Shown here one piece after another: positions 43,101 to 58,100 of a stretch of DNA of 64,000 nucleotides. Under the pieces are notes generated by a model. That model was not told where the DNA came from. It saw nothing but the letters and a program-made list of their open reading frames with translations, and did not search any database. The translations under genes were made by a program, and so were the position numbers. Source of the DNA: Monarcha castaneiventris obscurior. Its lineage: Eukaryota > Chordata > Aves > Passeriformes > Monarchidae. Each line of letters starts with the position of its first letter. Position 1 is the first letter of the stretch. The stretch lies in assembly GCA_026261815.1 (NCBI GenBank), contig JAMPIT010000174.1, positions 8,618,001-8,682,000 of the forward strand, read 5' to 3'.

Positions 43101-46100
43101 GTATTATTAGAAAGACGACGAGAACTGCAGGAGGAAATTGAAACGATCAAGAGAGGTTTAGCTGAACAGGTGCTGAGTCCTGCTTTCTCATATTTTTTCA
43201 TTTTAACAGTTGGTTTTCCATCATGAGAATAAAGGAAAAAAGGAAAGGGAGTTTCTAGCTGCAGCTTTCTGGTGAGAAAATGTGGTAGTATTTGTTAAAT
43301 TTTAAAGAACAGTTGTATTTCATTTTTAAAAACATTTTTTTGGTGTTACTGGCCACATACTAGAAGGTAGAAAGCAAATCTACTTTCTAGTTTAAGTCCT
43401 TCTGAATGTTGTTAATGACGCTGCAGCTAGAAATATATTGTTATAGATTCCCTTTGGATATGGAACCATGTCTTGTTGCAACATTTAAAATTCAGCATTT
43501 GTACATTATGATTTTTCATCTTCACGGTTCTGACATTTGTGGATGTGTGTCTGTACTCAGCACAGCCATACAGAGTGTGGAAATGCAGATATCTGCATTA
43601 CGAGAGCGTTGGTACTTGCCACTGCATAAATGACTTTATAAGAAGCAATCTATCTCAGACATACGTTCTTAAGATCAAACCTCCTTGTCTTCTTACCCTT
43701 ATATCCATTTTCTTTGCGTTTTGTTTGAATTCATTAACATTCTCAGGTGGGAATCAGCTTGTATTTGGATACATCCGCATTCTTTGGGATACGTAAGTTG
43801 TGTGCCATAGACAGGCATGCAGTCACTGGAGCCTAGGAAGCTTCCATTCACCTCCTCCTGAAGATCTGACACTGAACTTACTTAAAGATTATATAGCTAT
43901 TAAGACCCATTGGGTCAATGGACCACAGCTGAAAGATGTTAGACTGAAGAACAGAACTGCTGCTAGGTGATATTATATTTTGAAATGTTATTATAGGGAT
44001 TGTGCATGGTGTTTTAAAGCAATAATTTATTACGTTTTAAAATCTATGTAGTCTTTATATTTGTTTACATTGCAGATAAACCCAAAGTATTTCCAGCTTT
44101 GGGTTTGCCAACACTGATGCATTGTTGCATTAGGATTTAAATTTAATCTTCTTTAGGAGATGATATCAGATATGGATGCCCGCATGTTAGAAGAATGCAT
44201 TGCTGAAGAACGCTTGCTTTTTAAAGAGCAAGAAAAATGCAGAAATGAGTTATCCACACTTACACATCTGACTTGGCTCAGAGCTGATGAGAAGCAACTG
44301 AAATGCAGGAATGTTCAGAAAGCCAAGGTAAAAAATTGTATATTTGGAAGACTGTTCAAAAGTATAAGCTGGTAGAGGGAGAAATTAAATTATGAGTGAG
44401 GGGAGCCCTGTGGCCTCATTTCCCACCCAAGCTTTGAAGTTCCATCAGAACACTGGAAGCTCACAATACTGTGGTGTTTTATTGGCAATTCGTGGTGCAG
44501 TGCAGTATGTTAAAATATCACTCCATAATTGAAACAAGGTATTGAAAGGACATTTAGAGAGTGTCTAGAGGAGGGCATCAAAGATGGTAAAGGGCCTTGA
44601 GGGGAAGCTGGGTGAGGAGCAGCTGAGGGCACTTGGTCTGCTCAGCCTGGAGGAGAGAGGAGAGTGAGGAGAGACCTCACTGTGGTTACAGCTTCCTGGT
44701 GAGGGGCAGAAGAGGGGCAGACACTGATCTCTGCTCTCTGGTGACCAGTGACAGAACCCAAGGGAATGACCTGAAGTTGTGTTGGGGCAGGTTTAGGTTG
44801 GCTATCAGGAAAAGGTTCTTCCCCCAGAGGGTGGTTGGGCACTGGAACAGCTCCCCAGGGCAGCGATCCCAGCACCAGCCTGACAGAGCTCAAGAAGTGT
44901 TTGGACAATGCTCTCAGGCACATGGTGTGACTCTTGGGAATGGTGCTGTGCAGGGCTGGGAGTTGGACTTGATGGTCCTTGTGGGTCCCTTCCAATTCAG
45001 CATATTCTGTGATTCTGAGACACTGTGATTTTCTTTCAAGCTTATGGAATAAAATGAACAATTTGAAAGAAAGAGGCAGAAAAGCAGATAACCTCACCTG
45101 AGATTCTCAGAAGTAAAATTGTGTCATTTATTTTACAAATATATGAACATTAGAAGATAAACTGAACTACTACTCATTCCAAGGAGAGGCAGAAATTTCT
45201 ATTTTCCTGTTACATTTCAAGGCATAAATAATTATACAGATTTAGAGAAAGAGGGAAATAAAACTTTTCCTAGGATTAGTCATTATATTTGCTGCCTACA
45301 TTTTGCTGGCATGACGTGTGCTGTGATGTCACACAGAATTTACTAAATACCAAATTGCTATATGGGATCAAGGTATTTATGTTTCCAAAATGTATGTCTG
45401 TATTCAGATAAATTAGATAAGCGACCATTACCATCTTGGGAAACTCTGACTGTATATAAAAATAAACATGTCAGGCTTTGTACCTTCAATAAAAATCAGT
45501 CCATAAACAAATAACTAAAATAATACAAATTCAGGAACACACAGACAAGCCCAAAGTTGCAACCCATCATCCGCCAGCTTTCCCTAATACCAATCTCCCC
45601 TTCCTGATAGCAGTGGGAGGGGAGAAAAGGCCTGTCCATCTAAGATTGATGGCCTATGCTATTGAGGTCTGAACAAAACTGGAATCAAAAGATCCTGAGA
45701 CGTAGCAGAATGCAATTCTGCTCAAACATCAGTGATTGCTTAAAAGTCAGAATTGAGTAAAAAAGAAATTTTATTTATAAAGGTACTGTTTCAATGGTTC
45801 ATATGCCAATTATAATAATAATTATAATTCATACGCCAATAATTATATAGTGATGGGATTGAAAGGCTGATGAGTAGAAACAGTGGAACTCCAGATACAG
45901 GGAACCAAGCATTTAAGATGCAGCATCAGATTATCTACATTACTAATAGTAATTGTAAGCTTAATACAAATGGAAAAACTGTGCTTTTTAATGTTGTTTC
46001 TTATGTAATAAAAACATTTCATTATAATAAGAAAAAGTTCTTATTATGATGTCCCCTCATGGTCTTTTTCTCATCTAAGAGTTGTTCTTGGTAATTTCTT

Positions 46101-49100
46101 TGAAGACATTTCTTTAATATATCTACAGTTCTCACTAAATATTATTTAAATTTCAGATTCAACTCCAAAGTATTGTTAAGGAACTAAAAAGAAAAGATCG
46201 TGAACTAATCATCTGTAAAAAGATGAAAAAAGAAAACCAAAAAGAGTAAGAAAATAATAACAATACATTATCTAAAAAAAGTCTTCTAAAGCAACTTTTA
46301 TCCAGGTAATGTATGCATAAAATGCTAACAAGTATTTCTTTCACACATCTCATTTCTGCAGACTCCAAGGACTTGCTACGATGCATGACCTCATGCAAAC
46401 TGAAAAGGAAAACTGTATACAATTGATGCGTACTGCTCAGTGGAAAGCAAGGGAAGCTGAAAACCGGGTAAAATTGCTTGAAAATAGAATAGAAAATTTA
46501 AGGAATGCTGTTGTAACCAAGGAAAGGTGAGTTTACAGTACACTGTAGTTCACAATTACAGAAATGTAAGACTTGAAAAAATCTTAGGAGAGAATCTATT
46601 CCATCTACAGTTATGCCCATAATCATCCTTGATTGTTATTATCCTGATTTTTAAAATCTGATTTAAAACAAAGGCATTTAAAAACACCCCTCCATAATCC
46701 GTTCCAACTTCTTATCCCACTAACACTCCGCAACTATCTTGGGCATCACTACTTAGCAGAAAGTAGTTTTGAAGTTTGTCTGGCTACTCTCTCCCTTTCC
46801 CATCCTTTATATCACAGTTCTTGCATCTCTCGGGTTTTGCATTATCATGCTGCTTCATTCAGTATGAGCAACACCATGGCACTCCTATTTGCTGTCCTTA
46901 GAGAAAAAGAGGTCTCACATATTTGATTCCCCAATGAAGTGGTGCATGGGATTATTAAAGGAGTCACTAGCTAGGAATGTGGCTGTCTAATTACGAAATT
47001 AGAATAAATTGGGGATTTTGGTTCAAGCTCACATTGAAGTTTATTACATAACATTTTCTTCAGATAAAATGTGGTTTCAATTTCCAAGTAATTTTAGACA
47101 AAATGAAAGGTTACATTCACAACAAGGATAATGAGGCAGAATAGCTGGTGCTTGTGACTCTCTTTTTCCTAGACCATTATTTAGTGGGGATATCTTTTTG
47201 CCATATTTTTGTCATCTTAGTGATGAAATTCTGCAATATAGACAGAATTACAATGTCTTGGAAATCTGTACTTGGACAAGTATGGAGACAGTGAATAGCC
47301 AACTGTGTGAGCAGAACAGGAAAACCAAAACCGAGTAGATAAAAATAACTTGATTTTCCCAAAACTTCATTATTTGGTGGCAAAAAATTGCTCAGAGAAA
47401 AAAAAGCATTTATTGTGAATCTCCTAGTAGTTTGATTTCAAAGTCGTGCTAGAGATACCTAAAAAAGAAGTGGAACTTCAGTGATTGAAGTGATTTTGTC
47501 GAGATGTACAAGCTGACATTTTGTGGCAAAATTTTTGAGGCCTTCCCAGGTGATGAAAGAAGGGGAAAAAAAGGCTAATGAGACATAAATATTGTATAGA
47601 TATCAGAAATATACAATTATTATTGATGACCCTACTCGGTACAGATCCAACAGATATTTTGAGCTCTGCAAACCTAGATTTAAAACTAGTCAGAGGTATT
47701 GAATTTTCAGTAACTCCCCTTCCTATGAAAAATATTTTTAATCCCAGTGGTAGATGTTAGTATCAGTACCACTGACTTCACTGCAACCCATACAATCTGG
47801 AGGACAGAGTATCAGTCCAAGTAAGACAAGTAATTTTCAGAAAATATTTAAAACATATTGCCTTGCTGCAATACTGTCATACTTTCAGGCTGAAACTTGA
47901 CTTACAGAAGTTTAATTCAATTCAGTAATATGATGTGGTACTCAGAGTGTTATACATGTGGGGGAAATGAAAGAAAGCATCTCCCTGCCCTGTATACAGC
48001 AATTCAGCAATTTAATGATGGAGCCCATGAGGGAAGGATATTTCATCTGCAGGTCTGTATTTTATCAGGAGACTGTGCTTCTCCTTTCACTACCTCTTTT
48101 GTATGTTGACATGAATATCTTCCTGGTTTAGATAATGTTGTGTCTGGATCCAGAAGTGATACCACAGATCAAATGCAATAACTCTAAATTCTGTGTTGTG
48201 AGATAGTGAATACTCCATTTGGTGACAAGAATCTGTCTTTTAAGTGAGGGACAATCATCCAGTGATCAACAAAGATGCTGGAAATAATGAGAACTGTTCT
48301 TGATTTTTATGTGATTTTGTCACTAATCTTCCACTATGATTTTTTTTCATCTGTCAAATGGGCAATCTGATAAATTTCTTTCTTGTGTTAATGCTGTGAC
48401 ACATTGTTTTATAAACAGTACGTTTGGAGAACTTTGAATTGCAACCACAACATAATTTAAATATTGTTCTTTAAATAGAAGGGCAGAATTTCTATACATT
48501 AAGACTTTTCTTCATAGTTTATGCCTATGCTCTTGAACTTTATTTTTTATGGCTACTTGGGCTACCTAGTAGAAAAGAAAAGAGCTGTAGTGCAGTGCTC
48601 CCTATAAAGCATTTTTTTTCTAGAGCCAGAATCCAGTTCTTTTCAAGCTGGAAAGAACTTGCAAAGAAAAACTGCTCTCAGAGAGTCTTTCTTCTTGTAA
48701 AGCTTCTGTGAAGCAGAGATATAGAGGAGCACTTGTGTGCTTGAGGAATAAATTTAAGCTCTGCTTTTAAATTGCTGAAATTGATTTCAAATTGACAGGA
48801 CTAAAAACATTCCCACATTTCTGTTATGTTAAAGAAAATTGCAGGAAGAGTATGGGAAGATTAAAAAGAATGAGAGAATGACAGAGTTGTTCAAAAAGGA
48901 TTATTGCAAAATTGAACAAGAGATGCTAGAGAATAAAGAAAAGGAAAAGTATTTGAATGTTGACAGACTTACCACTATAGCCACACACATGGAAGAGGAA
49001 ATTCTGAAACTACGCAAAAAATGCGAAGGGGCTATTCAGCAACAAAATGAGAGGTACATTTGTAAATTTGATCTAAGTTAGTGTTTAATTTTGACATCAT

Positions 49101-52100
49101 GAAGCAACAATATTTTTCAGCTTATGAGCACACCTCATGAGGAATGCTAAATGTCTGTGGCACTGCAATGTTTTGCTGACCAGTCCCCCTCATTGCACTG
49201 CCAGTGCTGCTTTGCATTATGTGGATGTTTCTCCACTGGTGATCATGCTCATTCTTTATAACTATTATTCAAAAAATACTGTAGCTTGGCTACTGAATGT
49301 CTTGAGAACTTGTAGCCTCCTGCTTTGTGCATTATGCACAGATAAGGTATCTGCAAAAATGCGCATTATCTAAATCTGTCTGACCTTAATCCATTTTTCA
49401 ATGCTGTGGAAGGCCAGAAGACCTTAAAAATTATGTGAGAGACAAGAGTAACCTGTCCAAGAGTTTGTTTCCTGATTTTAGCATTACAATTATTTTGTTA
49501 CTTATTTAAAATGCTGTCATTAAATTAAAGTAATATTTGTGAAAGCTTCATACATTTTCACAGATTATTACTATATTTTAATTTTATGTTCTTGAATGGA
49601 ATACACTGAATATGAGTAATTTTTTTTAAATTATCTTCTAATTTTGGCCTTATTTCAGTGGTCTTTTGCTCAGAGAACGAGAAGAAGAACTAGGCTTTTT
49701 ATATGAAAAAATAAAGAGGCAAGAGATGTTGTGTAGAAATGGAGATACTAAGATGCAAATTATGGATGAAAAGATCAGCTTTCTGAAGCTGAAGGTAGCT
49801 GAGAAAAAAAGACAGATTAAATTGTTTTTTAAAGAGCTCCCAGTGAGGAATGCCCTGGACGCACATCTGGTGAGACTTCAGATACAGGTTGGTGTTAAAG
49901 GAAGCCTTTTTTTACTATCATTATGTATTTTAAAGTTTAAGGTGATTTCATGGAAAAAGATATCTCTGGATGTACAAGTTTTATTAAAACAGCAAGTTTG
50001 GTAATACACCTGTCTAGCAAAACACTGACACGTTTTCAACTTCACATCTGTGAGTTTCTACACTTACGTGTAACTGGCTCATGCTCTTGGTTTCACACAT
50101 GCCAAATGTTTCCTGGGTATGGAATCCCAGCTAACCCACCCCATAGTCTGAAATGTCAGTATGACTAAGCTGGAGAATGGGAGTCATGGGGGATAAATGG
50201 GGCTGTAGATAAAATTTGTTAATACTGTATTGATGGAGTAGGTGGAGGGGTGGGAGATACACTTAGACCATCAAATTTCTAAAATAATAACTCAATTCAC
50301 ACTTGACCCTGAGCCTACTCTGGAAACTCTGCTGCCTACAATGATATAATCCACATATATTTTCTTCTGCACAAAAACAGTCTAAGTTTTAGTTCTAGTT
50401 ACAAAATAGCATTAAACAGCTAACAAACTGCAGTGCTTGGGACATTCTTTCCTTGCTTTCTGAAATGGCTCATTTACTTTTGACCTTATCTCCAGATGGT
50501 AATTTTTCCCATACATACTCTGTTACTGCCTGCACAAAATCATAAATTAGGGTGTACCACTGCCTTTCAAACTCACATCGATGGGAGCTGTGACTCACTG
50601 TTTAATAGTGCTTGCACTATTCTCTTACTTCTGGCCTTTTGAAGAAATTTTATGCTCTGCTACAAGAATAAAACATAGCCAAATTTTATGCTCTGCTACA
50701 AGAATAAAACATAGTCAAATACCTCATGCAATTCATGCCCCAAAGAACTTTACAGAGCCATCACAGATTTAAACAATGAACCCAGGCAGTATTAAAAAAA
50801 AAATAGAAGACTAAAGGGAAACAAAATCCAAAAAGACGCCAAAGTTTTCAGGTAAGGTTAAAATGAGACTGAGGGCCACTGAGTCAAATACAGTAGTAGC
50901 AAAATGCAGATGATTTTTGTGAACTGACAGGGTCAATCACGAAACTTTGCTTTTTCTGTTCTGAATTCCTGCAACTTTCTCCTTTATGATGATAGTTCAT
51001 GTGAAGCCTAAAATCACTGTTAAAGGGACACTATTGTTGCAGGTGCTTTAAATCTTTTTGCAATGTTGACAATAAAGTAAAAAGTAGGAAAATACAGAGT
51101 GGTATAATACTATATATGCAGTAGTCTTAATAAATGTTCCCAAGTCAGGAATTTTCCAGTGAACAGTGGCAAATAATTGGTTATCAACCTTTAAAATTTA
51201 ACTAGATACTGTGATTACTGAATATTACATGGTTCAAACTGCCTGTTAACTCATTCATGTCCTCATGCTCAACCTTTCAGCATTAATACTCCCACTGCTA
51301 ACAGGAATTAAGTCCAATGAGAAGTTTCAAATTGTTTGGCTTTCTCTCCATGATTTAAATAAACCATGAGCCCAAATCTGAATTCTGGTGTTGGTTGCCA
51401 AATTCACATTGCTAATTATTGTACTGATTACAGATTTGACCCCACGTTGAAATCTGACTCAGCTTCTGTTCAGTTACCACGGCCACAGGGCCACAGACCG
51501 TCTGGATTAGGCAGGCTGAATCCTGTACCTGGGCCTCTTTTCTCCTCCCCTTTTCCTACCCTTCCTGCCTCCTTCAGTCTTCAGCAATACCAGACCTCTT
51601 TGAAGCAAGTGCTAGTAACATGGACTAGGTATTTTCATTATTATCAAAGAAAAAAATTAAAATCAGAAATATTTACAGACTGCAAAAACTGACCCATAAT
51701 CTCAGCAGCTGTAGTGCCCATTGAAAAGGGGAAAAGCCCAGATCAGGGCTGTGTGCCAATTCAGCAAGAACAAACACTTCACCTGGGTCTCCTATATTCC
51801 ATATGAGCTGCTTAATCATCAAAGTGATGTATGTTCCACTTGTATGCTTTTCATCAGAAGCTGCCTATTTCCACAAAACATTGGTGAATAGTTTAGCTAA
51901 AAATATACCATCCTCTGAAGCAAGACCAGACCTCTTCTAAGCAAATGCTAGTAACATGGACTAGGTAGGTTTGTTACCATCAATGTAAAGATTTAAAAAT
52001 AGAAATATTTACAGGCACTTCTTTACACAAAACGTACCTGGTGAGACTGTTAGGTGGTTTTGTCTGGGCTTAAAACTATGTAACTTTTAATTGGGACTGC

Positions 52101-55100
52101 ACATCAAGGGATTGTTCCTGCTGACTGAAGTGACCCATAAAAACTAATCTGCCTTCATGCATCAATGGGAAATACGTAGCATTAATCATTAATTAGTCCA
52201 ACACGTAGACCTGCTGAGCTGTCACAGTGCTGTAGAAGGGACTTTCGTGCCTTAGAGTTCAGGCAATGTACAAGGACTGTCAGTTTATTTGAGGCATTTG
52301 GCAACAACATTTGTCCAGCTTTTAACACAACCCCATGAAAATCTCCAGACTACATCATCATAGTCATAGAATAATGGGACTAGTAGAGAGATAAAGAGTT
52401 TATTTAGGCAATCTGTGCCAACACCAGCACTGGATTGCCTGTCATTCCTGAGAGGGCTAAGTTCTGCTTTAAAGCCACCGCTGGCAAACCAGTTTCCCCA
52501 GCAAGCTATCCCAGTCTTTCCTTAACAGTGGAAAGATTTTCTTGACCTTTAGCCTGGATCTTTCTTGCTGTGGTGTAAGAATATTGGTTTGTATTCTGTC
52601 CTCCAGGGACATGACAAACGGGCCATTCTTTTCCTTTCTGCAACATTTCATTTTCTGGAAGGATGTTAATCATGTTCCTCTCCCATCCTTTTGCTAGGCT
52701 ACACAACCTTGTTTCTTTCAATCAGCTCTCAGAGATTTTTCTTAGCTCATTCTTGTCCTGCATTTCTTTTATTTTTGGCAATATGGTCTTTATTTGTCTA
52801 GAGGTGCAGTGCCTGGTACCTGTGGCTGACAGTGAAAGGATTCATGCAGGCACCTTGCAGGTTGCCTTCCTGCTTATGCATCCAGGTATGGTGGCACCTT
52901 TCTTGACACATGACACAGAGTAAATTCATCTTCATGTAAATGTATGTAACAACCAGACCCTTTTTTAAAGAAAGGGCATCCAACCAGCTGACTTTGATCC
53001 TGTGTTTGTAGAGGCAATTTTTCCTGCCTACATGTAGCAATTTACATTTTTTATTTACTATTATCTTTTTGGTTCAGACCTTTTTTCAGACCAAGGTAAT
53101 TTTGAATTTGAATCTTTTCCAAAAAATACTTGCAACCTCTCTGAGCTTAACCTCATTCTACTGATGAGGTATGGGCTGCATATTTTCATCAAGGATCCAT
53201 TTATTTTTCTTGTTTATGAGAATATAATATGAAATATTGAAACTATATAAAAATCAGAATGTATGATACCTACTGTTTGTCATCCATACACCTGTGAAAT
53301 TATCCTAGTAGACATTGGTCTGGTTTGGCATGACTCAACACACTCACGTTGTTATCCCTGCCTTTTTTCTCTTCTCGATACCTACAAAGAAAACTTTGTG
53401 TTCAGATTTATTCTCCAGAAAGTGAAGTTATCTATAGCTCCATAGCTCTATCCCTGCCCTTTTTTAAAACAGGTCTTGTATTTGCCCTTTTCTGGTGCTG
53501 TACATAGCTCACCTACCTTCTCTGAAATTTTAAAAAAAGCACCCAATGTCCATTTTTTCAGACCAGTTGCTTTACCTAGACAAGTGTACCCTCCTGTGTG
53601 TTCATCTTTCAATAATTCCTCCTTTATTACAATCCAATGTAGAAAAGCCTCTCTTCTAGAGCCTTTTCCTATTCCCTGTATCAAATCCACTCTAAGAAAG
53701 AAAGAAAGAAAGAATTTTTTAACAATTTAAGTCTTAGAATCTCTTATAACTGGGAAAAAGTCTTGTCCAAGGAAAACACTACAAATTAGGAAAAATATAA
53801 AGAAAGATGCCTGTAGTCATGTTGCTCAAGCAGACACAGAATAGTGTGGTTATCTCTAAATCCACTTTGATACTTTTGGATTGGCTTGCATTCCAATTCA
53901 TATTGCGTTTAAAAGTAAGGCTAGTATTTACATTTAACATGAATTTTTTTATGGCTTTTTGGACAATGGTTTTGCTGCAATAGTCCTTCTCTAAATTAAC
54001 TATTCAGTCCTGAAAATTATTCCTTGGTGAGCTGCCCCTAATCTCATTAAGATACCACTGCCTCCAACAAGGCATTTTCCCCTGAGTTAGTGGTTGAGAA
54101 ATTTGGCCCCAAATAGAAAAGATCACTGGAAGCATAACTGCATCCTGCTGTTTGTACTGGCCCTGCTTTTACATTCTTCCACTCTGTGTATTTTTGGGCT
54201 TGAGTTTTAGCTATGTGTTAGCAAAATACAACTTTCAGTACCTAGCTATGTTCAGAATCGTGGTTTGCTGAGGAAATTGTTCATGAAACTCATCAAAGGT
54301 TTTTACTTTAGCTGCTTTTAGACAAGGTGTACTGGAGGGAGCCGTGTGGTGCTTTTTTACTAGGAAAATAAGTATTTAAGAGTTCTGGTAATATTCCAGA
54401 ACTGCCACCTGAGAATATCTGTCACTCTTCTCTTTTGTAGTTAAATATGACTTGTCAACTTCCAGTGACAAACCTCATCCTGGCAACATCTAAACATTTA
54501 CTTTATATTTTGGTGACTCTTCCTAACTTTGAGAGCCTGTGACTGCTTATTTCCATAATCAATCATCACCTGCAATGGATGGCTAACATTTACACTTGGG
54601 TAGTGTTATGTCAGCTCACTGACAGCCAGGTGCACATCAGAGCACACAGCCCTGCCAATGTCAGTCTTGCAAGTCCATACATGAAAAAATGGCCCCAGTG
54701 ACTCCTTCAGTGAGTATTTACACTGGGCCTGGATGTCCCTCTAGTAGGTTCTGGGAAGTGTTATTCCATAGGAAGGTCTCACATGAGAAAGGTCAGGCAA
54801 CACCTGCCTCTGTGAGTCCCAAGGGTACCACATTGCTCAGTGTCACCACTGAGTCACTTCAGGACACATGCCTGCGAATGTTAGTGTAGAAAACTTGGAT
54901 GCCTGTAGGGATGAGACTTTCAGTGCTAACCAGCAGGGAAGCAGGGCCTTCTATTGCATTCCTGAGGATAAAACCCAAAAAGTAGCCTGGGGACCAAGAA
55001 ACAGGTGGAACTCAATTTCTGTCAAACAGTAGGGCTTCCTCTGTCCTGCAACTGTCATACTGTAGTTCCCTTTTAAAAGACAATGTAAAAATGGTTCATA

Positions 55101-58100
55101 ATTTTCTGTTACCCACCCTCCTTCCCAGTACAATGAAATCTTGTCTGTTGAAGTCTCCAGACCAAGGTCTGGTGATGAGTTTGGTAGGAATAAATAACTG
55201 TTGAGGCTCTTTGTTTGCTAGTATTCCCAGTGCAAGGACAAGATTAAACAGCTGGAGGAAAACCATGGTGATGCCACGAATGAGAGCAGAAAGCAAGAGA
55301 TGGGAGGGAAGGACCCATCTCCACCTGAGCTGCTAGAAAGGATTGAACAGGTAACGTCACTTCTCACGTCACAAGCTATCCTGCTGTGCTTGACCCCTTA
55401 CAAAATGCAAATAGTGTCTTTTATTTTTAAAATAAATTTTCTGTGAGAGGAATTAAAGTAATGATTGGCTATTGTGAACTCCAGCTCAGTGTCTGCTTTC
55501 CAGGTCAGTTGGACATGGGACATTTTTACTTCTTCCAGGAGAGGCTGGGAAAGGGGAGGTCTGTCAGGTACCCCTGGCTCTGCAGCATCCTCTGCTGACT
55601 CCATTCACATCACTGGAACTTCAGTGCAGACCCACCTCACTAGGGGAAGGCACAGAAAAGGCAGCAGAGGGAGATAAATGCAGAATAATAAACTGCTAAC
55701 AGTCTTTGGTAATTGGCCGTGAGCTGTTCTAGCACTATCCATGGGCTGTGAGCAAGAGGCAGACCTGCCAGTCTCTTTACAAAGTCTGCCTGTGTGACAC
55801 AGAATCAAACACTGCCCCTTGTCAGGGCTGGGCTCTACTGCTTTGCTTCCCTGAGGAACAAGGAGCCACCAAACAGCTTGGTGGAAGCAGCAGCCAGGCC
55901 AGCCCAGCAGCTGACACCTGACTGCAGCACGGCTGGTGACTGCCCTGAGAGACTTCAAAGGGAAGCATTAGGTCCAGGGGAAAGCCAGTTTCAGAGCCCT
56001 GTGTATGGAGGGGAAGAAGGTAAAGGAACGGAGTTCTTATATAGTTTTTTCTGTCCCATTTATAGAAGCACAAAACTCCTCCCGCTATGTTCAGTGTTCG
56101 GATGGGATTCGCAAAAGGTTCTGAAGATGTGAGGGCAGCAGCAGCAAGATCTGAGCACACCTCAGAGTCCTTCTTTTGAAATCCAGTTTGTAAAGACAGA
56201 CCTTGAACACAGCTGCTTGAATTACCTGAGCTTTTTGCTTTACTGTCCCATATTCCTTGACAGGAGGGAGCTCTGCATAGCCAAGCAGGCCACAACACAG
56301 CCTGCTATCACCAACCTACACATTAAAAAGAAAGGTTTCTTGAAGTCATGATAAATTTAAATGTCTATTTCAATCTCCTTGGGATTTAAAGTCATTGTAG
56401 TTGTATTGCAATTTGTTTATGGAGCCCATATTTTTTTTACCATGAGGAGGGGAAAAGTATTTAAAGCAAGAGCTGAAACCTTCCATTATGGTGCGACTCA
56501 AGGAACCAGAAGATTAAAAAAAAAAAAATGATGACTAGAAAAAAGCTCCATTGCTTTCAAGAAAAGCACAGCAAGGCAGTAACAATGGTGTAAACCCCTG
56601 CCCCAAAAAGGGCATGGTCTGATATGGAAGAATTGTACAACTGACAGTAACCAACTGAACCAATGCGGGCCTGCTACTTGGCAGAGAGGGCACAGGTTTT
56701 GAGAAAACTGGTGGTGAAGGTGTTTTTTTATGGCTGTTCACTGGTATTATTTCAGCAGCTCAAGGCAATCACAGAACACTTTGTGCTGCACCTTCCCCTG
56801 TCCTTTCCTTACACTGTGTCTTCGTTCCTACTGCAGATCGAGGCAGAGCTGGTGCAGAAGGAGCAGAGACTGCTGAAGATAGATTTTCTCTGCGAGAACA
56901 TTTCCGATCTGACGGACAGAATCCGAGCCATGGTGGAGAACGGCAAGCAGGACATGCTGCTGTTTGCCAGGAGGGTAAGAGGGGCACTGCACACTCTGCT
57001 TGCCAGCCTGTACAGAAGGGAACAGTATCTGGGCAGAGGTGACTCACTTGCAAATTGCAAAAGTGGCTGCCAATGTTGATAGGCAAATCATAAATTAGTC
57101 TTCAGAAATTACAGACATGAATAGTAGCAGTAATACAGATATACTAAAACCATTAGGTGAACGTCCTCTCTTTTTAAAAGAAAGTTGCACCATAAATGGT
57201 ACCTTTCACCAAATATAGGATTAATTCTTTCTGAACTAGATGCTTAGAAACTTTGCAAGATCCTCCTTTTGCAAATATACTTAACAGCTTTTCCACAACA
57301 AACATGCCAAAGGCTAAAATGAAATAAGGGAAAAAAAGAAATAAAGGAAGGCCAGGTAAATTCTAGTCCAACATACAAAAATATGAACTTGGTATCTGGC
57401 TCAAAGTTAATTTGTTGTTCAGATAGGGAGAATCCCACAGGAAACATAATTTCCAATACAGTTTTTCAAATATAACTATTTGAACTGCCAGAAATATTGT
57501 TTGGGAAAGACCAAAAATGCTCCCAGCCCCCATATTCCTAATGAAAAAGATGTAAATTGACCAAAGCTGAAAAAAAAAAAAAACCTAAGTAATTAATGTA
57601 AAACAAGGCCCGAGTAGAATTTTTTTTCCTTAGATGTTATGTTTCGGACACATGAAAACTTAAAACATTTTTTTGTAATTAATTTTAAACACACACAGAA
57701 ATATCATGGTTGTTAACTGTGTTTGTGAAATGATGGCCATGGGCTAATAAATTACTGTAAGAATGGCAGTGTGCCAAAAGTTGCATTCACAAGTACTTTG
57801 ACTCTCCCAATTCCCTATTAGCCACTTAAAGAGTAGTTAAGTTTGGTCGGTTTTTTAAAACCATCTCCAGTGAGATGCAAGGATCCCTGTCATATTCCTT
57901 TTCTGTCCCCCTTCCAAGGATAATGTCACAACCCACAGCCCCTGCATCAGCATTATTACTCAATTATCTCATAGGAATTTAGCTTATTCCAGCTTTATTA
58001 CAAAGTTAATTGTGCATAAACTCAAAGCGAATTGGGATCCCAGGCCTTTGAGGGCTGGGGGAGTTTTACTGTCCAGCTGAAAAGGACAAGAAGCAAAGAC

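Larger units (their letters stand above)
43170..48834 (+). other. CCDC146: CCDC146 introns between exons 43074 and 48835
   Basis: Introns of 987, 1829, 116 and 2308 bases surround the exons at 44157, 46157 and 46362. The 1829-base intron carries the CR1 copy at 44540-45022. Nothing else is recognisable. Confidence 0.8.
49054..55221 (+). other. CCDC146: CCDC146 introns around exon 49659
   Basis: A 605-base intron and a 5.3 kb intron. The larger one holds a 36-bp tandem duplication, a 92-bp direct repeat pair, the long old CR1 and an (AAAG)n tract. Confidence 0.8.

Noticed and set aside
44633..45097. 131- and 151-codon frames on both strands
   Set aside because: They lie within a CR1 3' end that contains no real coding sequence at this point.
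55605..56298. 117- and 158-codon minus frames
   Set aside because: They have cysteine/leucine/serine composition typical of non-coding DNA antisense to a GC-richer intron, with no splice sites and no recognisable family.
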